DNA from: Pectinophora gossypiella
Lineage: Eukaryota > Arthropoda > Insecta > Lepidoptera > Gelechiidae
Assembly (NCBI RefSeq): GCF_024362695.1
Contig: NC_065422.1
Location: 1,984,001 to 2,048,000, forward strand
Direction of reading: 5' to 3'
DNA: 64,000 nucleotides
The notes under the pieces were generated by a model. The model was given only the letters and a program-made list of their open reading frames with translations. It was not told where the DNA came from and ran no database searches. Every line of letters begins with the position of its first letter. The first letter of the stretch is position 1. Shown in pieces: positions 61,601 to 64,000 of the stretch. Made by a program: the position numbers and the translations under genes.

Positions 61601-63933
61601 GTTCTTATGTAAGATCTTGGTGCTTCTTTAAAAAAACTTACCTGCAAGTCTCCAAACTCGCCAAAGAGTCCGTCAACATCAACATTGGGCACCTCGCCGT
61701 CCCCAATGATCATAGTCTTCAGGTCACTGAAGCTCGGCGACGAGATAAGTCTCTGCAGCGCCGCAATACCCTCGCGATGGAGAGACAGGTCGTCCAGAGA
61801 AGAGAAGGATTTGGCGAAGGAATGGACCAGACTGGTGAGTTTTATCATGTGGGAGAATGTAGAGTTTGCCTGAAAGAGAAGATTTCGCTTGGTAAGGAAG
61901 CACACCAGTTACTCCTTACAAAAATCTTATTCTTACCGTGTGACGCCTAACGGCTTACGGCCATTTAAGACTAAAGTAAGACCCAGAAGGGGTGAGGTCA
62001 GCCAGCACCCTAAATTGGTGCGGAGCGGAGGGTTACGGTTCCATAGTAGTATTATTTATTCTTTATTCTATGGTCGAAGTAAAATTTTATAGCTAAATAG
62101 CAGGCAATATCAGATGATTGAAAATCAAAAGCATTTTCCTTTTTGATAGATTTGGGAAGTTGGGAAAAATTATCCTGCCATTGTAGTTATGGAAGCTAAA
62201 GTGATTTAAGCCACAGCTTAGAGACCCCCCACACTAGCGTCTTTCGAGCGTCGTCGTCGTGCCAGCGTCCGCGGAACGTCCACGCGACGTCGACGCCGCG
62301 GCGACGCGACGCCAGCGCTGACCGGCGGCCGAACGCCCAACGTGCGCTGCGCTAGCGTCGCGTAACCGCGGCTCCTGTCGCGTACAATCAGTGTGAAAAT
62401 GGATTCCGACGAAGAAACACTGCTGTTGATATTACTGATCCAAAAATTACGCAAACGAAAAAGGAAACATCGTCGTCAACATTGGGAACATCCTCTGTGT
62501 AGTGCTAGAGTTCAGGAAAGCGATTATTTCGTATTGTATTGTCAACATATAAAAAATAATAAAAAACACTTTTATGATTATTTACGGATGCCAAAACGAA
62601 TATTTGACGAACTATTACAATTGATACAGAACGATATAAAATATCAAGATACCCATTTGAGGATTTCTGCGTCACCTGAAGAGAGGCTTATTATTACATT
62701 GAGGTAAGTAAAAACGCAATCTTTAAATCACGAAAAAAAAATTGTTTTTATTTAGAAAACTTACAAGAAACTAAATCACAGATTGATTAATAGAATTACA
62801 AATCAAAATACAAATCAAATCAAATAGAATTACAAATCAAATCAATTGCGTTGTGCATTGTACTTGTTCGCAAAAAACGTTGAACTGACGCCGCGGCTAC
62901 GCGACGCCAGCGCGGCGCACGCTCGGCGTTCGGCAGCCGGCCAGCGCTGGCGTCGCGTCGCCGCGGCGTCGACGTCGCGTGGACGTTCCGCGGACGCTGG
63001 CACGACGACGACGCTCGAAAGACGCTAGTGTGGGGGGTCTCTTATATTATTAACGAGAATAGATTTTTTGTAAGTATTAAATAATTTAGACCTTACCTTT
63101 TGTATGATCCTCTCGACGGTAGGATTTATCGGCGTATAAAGGATCTTCCCCATGATCAACGGTTTCACGAACGACCACACAATCTTACCGCCGTTCATGT
63201 GGATGATGTCTTTGTAGAGGTTGCGACAGAAATCCGCTGTAAAGGAAATTGGGATATTTTGCAGTTAAATGTATGTTATTTAAATTAGGTATTACCTATC
63301 ACCATGCGGTTTACCGGTAGTCGTTCCACGTTGCACGATTTACGCGCGACATAATACATAAACCAGCCCTCGCGCCACGGCAACCGACCTTAAAAAGGCG
63401 GCAAGCAAATTATATCGAGGGCTTCGACCAAGAGGCGTCCGACATCCATCTACGTAGATAGAATTCGTTACGCCTATTGGTTGGAGCTGTCGATATAATA
63501 TCCATCGTGCGTGGCGCGGTTGTCGACTCGCGTGCGATATTCGGTTTTAGTGACTTGTGGTACAAAGATTACGGACGTGGATTGTGCCTGATTTTATCTA
63601 CGTATTTATCTGTTCATCAGGTAAATAAACACTATATCGCACACACATTCACAGGCACAAGGAAAAAAGTGAGCAAAGGCGGCCTTATCGCTTTAAGCGA
63701 TCTCTTTCAGATAACCTTCCATAGATCATTGTAATATACACATAGGTATACTGACTGCAGTGTAGCGTGCAAATAGATGTGTCAGATCTTACTAGGCAGA
63801 ACATCAAGTTGCTCCTGGTCCGGTTGATCGGAGTAGTCTTTGCTCTCGGCGATGGCTTTGTAGAATCGGGGCTGGTCTGTCTGGAAGGGCTTCCCACACA
63901 TCATGCGACCCACGTTTGACAGGAACTCTGGTG
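31632..63933 (-). CDS. Full ABC transporter, subfamily A, 5' end outside window
   Basis: A minus-strand gene with 35 exons in the window (listed in the four segment entries below). They join in frame to 1789 codons and end with TAA at 31632-31634. The order is: extracellular loop 1, TMD1, NBD1, TM7 and extracellular loop 2, rest of TMD2, NBD2, C-terminal tail, which is the layout of a full ABCA lipid exporter. Blocks such as KILYTPINPTVER, QDLVDSAII and NNKGHHAMPMYLNALNSAIL resemble ABCA1/4/7/12-type proteins with a long first extracellular loop. Both NBDs keep Walker A, signature, Walker B and H-loop residues, so both should bind ATP. The likely role is moving phospholipid or sterol across a membrane; the substrate cannot be told from sequence. 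The N-terminus and TM1 lie beyond position 64000. Introns are long and full of transposons, but no exon shows damage. Which insect ABCA paralogue this is remains undecided. Confidence 0.93.
33640..33873 (-). mobile_element. SINE-A copy
   Basis: Minus-strand tRNA-derived SINE ending just before the ABCA exon at 33906-34088. Confidence 0.65.
34205..34472 (-). mobile_element. SINE-C copy
   Basis: Minus-strand copy with the tRNA-like head around 34400-34472 (GGTAGCCTAGTTAG) and the conserved body. Confidence 0.65.
36885..37132. repeat. Two-copy tandem duplication, period about 130 bp
   Basis: Two nearly identical blocks, each running from TTCTTCTTTTTCTTCTTTCT to GCCAAACAAGT and sharing ACATTCTGGACGTATGCGAA, lie head to tail in an ABCA intron. 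Confidence 0.8.
37624..37945 (+). mobile_element. SINE-A copy
   Basis: Near-complete tRNA-derived SINE with A-box-like GTGGTCCAGTGG and B box GCGTTCGAATCCC, ending in a GAAGAAG-type tail. Confidence 0.75.
38520..38721 (+). mobile_element. Retroposon with internal inverted duplication
   Basis: TAACGGGTTCTTACCGCGTT followed by AAATGGGGATATGAGACTC appears inverted at the other side of a loop of about 60 bp. The element ends AACCGCGTAAACTTAAA and is flanked by GCAATGTTATGTTA on both sides. Related 5'-truncated copies, without the inversion, are at about 52070-52165 and 60896-60985. Confidence 0.6.
39258..39575 (+). mobile_element. SINE-A copy
   Basis: Near-complete tRNA-derived SINE in the ABCA intron before exon 39712-39819. 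A separate B-box-like GGTTCGAATCCCGG follows at about 39593. Confidence 0.7.
41435..41672 (-). mobile_element. SINE-A copy
   Basis: Minus-strand copy, decayed in the head. A fragment of SINE-B lies just upstream at about 41155-41360. Confidence 0.6.
41700..41940 (+). mobile_element. LINE 3' UTR with poly(A)
   Basis: Contains GTCCGGCCAAGTAGTTAATG and ends in a 15-base A-run. A shorter copy, also with an A-run, is at about 48500-48580, and a trace without an A-run is at about 57945-57995. Confidence 0.5.
42178..42392 (+). mobile_element. Decayed LINE reverse transcriptase C-terminus
   Basis: One frame reads FFGHILRSPKHSLEKQII, a stop, then RAPTRWSDILKKTVGGSIQ. Two in-frame stops interrupt it and it ends in a GAAGAAG run. 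Confidence 0.65.
42470..42625 (+). CDS. Short ORF, possible transposase N-terminal fragment
   Basis: A 51-residue ORF starting MTRVASSSRVQAKKP and containing IIHSQARELARKVLENC. The Ser-Gln-x-Arg-Glu-Leu block resembles the N-terminal helix-turn-helix of some insect IS630/Tc1-type transposases. No catalytic domain follows. It is not in the ABCA reading direction. Could be chance. Confidence 0.25.
   Translation: MTRVASSSRVQAKKPIIHSQARELARKVLENCDIERKNNYTLDDSDEQILT
43186..43780. repeat. 65-bp direct repeats flanking a MITE E
   Basis: The block from ATCAAGCTCGTATCGGTGCG to GTATTATTGTGTATA occurs at about 43186-43253 and again at about 43716-43780, on either side of a MITE E copy. Confidence 0.65.
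44227..45405. mobile_element. Putative DNA element with repeated AAGACCG motifs
   Basis: Ends TGGGGAAGACCG (44227-44238) and CGGTCTTCCCCA (45394-45405) are exact 12-bp inverted repeats. Inside, AAGACCG/CGGTCTT recurs near 44418, 44610, 45019 and 45377, plus a variant near 44975. No long ORF and no clear target-site duplication. Confidence 0.5.
48777..49067 (+). mobile_element. Composite tRNA/5S-type SINE
   Basis: Plus-strand copy: GGTGGCGCAGCGGTAAACGC, then GAAGTTAAGCAAC and GGATGGGTGACCACA, then the body and CAGCAGTGGGGACGTTAATG with a GAT-like tail. It lies in an ABCA intron close to exon 48594-48744. Confidence 0.75.
50512..50653. repeat. Palindromic MITE family J
   Basis: Almost fully self-complementary: ACAATATTGCTATTTGACAT pairs with ATGTCAAATTACAATATTGC around a short loop. 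Second copy at 52454-52578; decayed copy in 42918-43090. Confidence 0.75.
50738..51065 (-). mobile_element. SINE-B full-length copy
   Basis: Close match to the copy at 954-1290. Flanked by GGGTCTTAAATTA on both sides (13-bp duplication). Confidence 0.8.
51380..51665 (-). mobile_element. Composite tRNA/5S-type SINE with head deletion
   Basis: Same family as 48777-49067, but the tRNA-like A-box part is missing while the 5S-like part remains. Confidence 0.7.
52454..52578. repeat. Palindromic MITE family J, second copy
   Basis: Same stem as 50512-50653, in an ABCA intron. Confidence 0.7.
54382..54655 (+). mobile_element. SINE-A copy
   Basis: tRNA-derived SINE with decayed B box, just upstream (plus strand) of a MITE E fragment. 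Confidence 0.65.
54981..56138 (-). mobile_element. Internally deleted pogo-like transposon
   Basis: A 1158-bp element with inverted ends GGGTAAGGTGGTGCA, flanked by the TA dinucleotide (54979-54980, 56139-56140). AAGAGTGCGCA recurs several times near both ends. The minus strand encodes a broken stretch with NGGEVRDRLLN (possible psq-type helix-turn-helix remnant) and then WKCGGC and CIECSGCKNWWHEKC (about 55268-55384), the PHD-like zinc finger often found at the C-terminus of insect pogo-type transposases. The catalytic DDE part is missing. Superfamily call is an inference from ends, TA site and zinc finger. Confidence 0.7.
57160..57510. repeat. Unclassified repeat-like sequence and LINE 3' region
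   Basis: About 57160-57300 is GC-rich and unlike the flanks; 57385-57510 resembles the LINE-like region at 9265-9480 (TTACCAAATTT, GGTAACAGACA). No host exon here. Confidence 0.35.
58860..59160 (-). mobile_element. SINE-A, decayed copy
   Basis: Contains the SINE-A middle (ACCGGGACCAACGGCTTAACG) but is broken by a separate insertion near 58885-58975. Confidence 0.5.
59215..59385 (-). mobile_element. LINE reverse transcriptase C-terminal fragment
   Basis: The minus strand encodes GRRSRGRPCKRWCDHLNAYR, the RGRP-x-x-RW block of LINE C-termini, and then CACTGCTGGGCA-type 3' sequence. It abuts the ABCA exon at 59389-59592. Confidence 0.6.
60896..60985 (-). mobile_element. Truncated retroposon nested in MITE E
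   Basis: Same family as 38520-38721. Flanked by CCTGTCGTTTTCTTA on both sides (15-bp duplication), showing insertion into a MITE E copy at 60843-61090. Confidence 0.75.
62221..63041 (+). mobile_element. Internally deleted PIF/Harbinger transposon
   Basis: An 821-bp element with GC-rich inverted termini of about 100 bp (GAGACCCCCCACACTAGCGT), flanked by the TTA trinucleotide on both sides (62218-62220, 63042-63044), the hallmark of Harbinger. It keeps the 5' coding exon of a HARBI1-like transposase (62399-62703), with RQHWEHPL, FYDYLRMPKRIFDELLQLI and SPEERLIITLR, ending at a splice donor. The DDE catalytic region is gone. It lies in the ABCA intron, 55 bp from exon 63097-63236. Confidence 0.88.
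63300..63790. other. ABCA intron segment, unrecognised
   Basis: Richer in CpG than neighbouring introns. It includes TTAAAAAGGC near 63390 and a donor-like CATCAGGTAAAT near 63618. Could be an LTR remnant or an alternative promoter or exon; nothing decisive is visible. Confidence 0.2.
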
Positions 63934-64000
63934 CTGAAATAAAGGTTACAAGTATATTTCCACGTTTCTCTGAGCCTGAATTGTTTAATTGATTAATGTG

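Larger units (their letters stand above)
56489..63933 (-). other. ABCA segment: extracellular loop 1 and TMD1 (exons 1-10 in window)
   Basis: Exons, in transcript order: 63793-63933, 63097-63236, 61642-61869, 60615-60750, 59994-60099, 59389-59592, 58324-58444, 57622-57812, 56891-57029, 56489-56684. The first six encode the large lumenal or extracellular loop, including FLSNVGRMMCGKP, KILYTPINP and the conserved pre-membrane block ending QQEPYPCY. The next four encode hydrophobic helices corresponding to TM2 to TM6, for example LMVAFFFSLLFTVAS, MLVTIACITIVLYAGG, FMPFVLILSLEAV and AVVDAVVYLIVGWLL. Exon phases agree throughout. TM1 is not in the window. Confidence 0.88.

Overview
The window looks like nuclear DNA from an insect, most probably a moth or butterfly. 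Genes are split into many short GT-AG exons. Introns and spacers are AT-rich and crowded with tRNA-derived SINEs ending in (GAT)n-type tails, 5'-truncated non-LTR retrotransposon ends, and short inverted-repeat DNA elements. The order assignment rests on the look of these repeats and is an inference. All exon models were read by eye; they join in frame, but no transcript supports them.

Five genes can be supported. (1) 1485-8057, plus strand: the 3' half of ALG11, the ER mannosyltransferase of N-glycan precursor assembly; its 5' exons lie before the window. (2) 10182-12679, minus: UFM1, the ubiquitin-fold modifier, in small exons with a start codon split by an intron. (3) 11413-12351, minus: a single-exon 312-residue helical protein that resembles FANCF along its length and lies wholly inside UFM1 intron 2 on the same strand. 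(4) 13565-28150, plus: a 15-exon, 993-residue membrane-anchored PXA protein of the SNX13/14/19/25 family, divergent from UFM1. (5) 31632-63933, minus: at least 35 exons of a full ABCA-class ABC transporter (1789 codons here), convergent with the PXA gene; its first exons lie beyond 64 kb.

Layout: 1-8.1 kb ALG11 with repeat-filled introns, including a 1.44-kb long-inverted-repeat element beside the last exon; 8.1-10.2 kb spacer with repeats; 10.2-13.6 kb UFM1, the nested gene and a divergent promoter split by a poly(A) retroposon; 13.6-28.2 kb the PXA gene, whose first intron carries a palindromic repeat array; 28.2-31.6 kb tail-to-tail spacer; 31.6-64 kb the ABCA gene, whose introns hold a deleted pogo-like transposon, a deleted PIF/Harbinger transposon, three tRNA/5S-type SINE copies (one more is in UFM1) and many other repeats.

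The genes do not form one pathway. ALG11, UFM1, the PXA protein and ABCA proteins all have ER or membrane-lipid links, but that is probably coincidence. The points most worth following are the nested FANCF-like gene, the stress-element-like motif duplicated in the UFM1 promoter by a retroposon, and the transposon that has come to sit 17 bp from the last ALG11 splice site.
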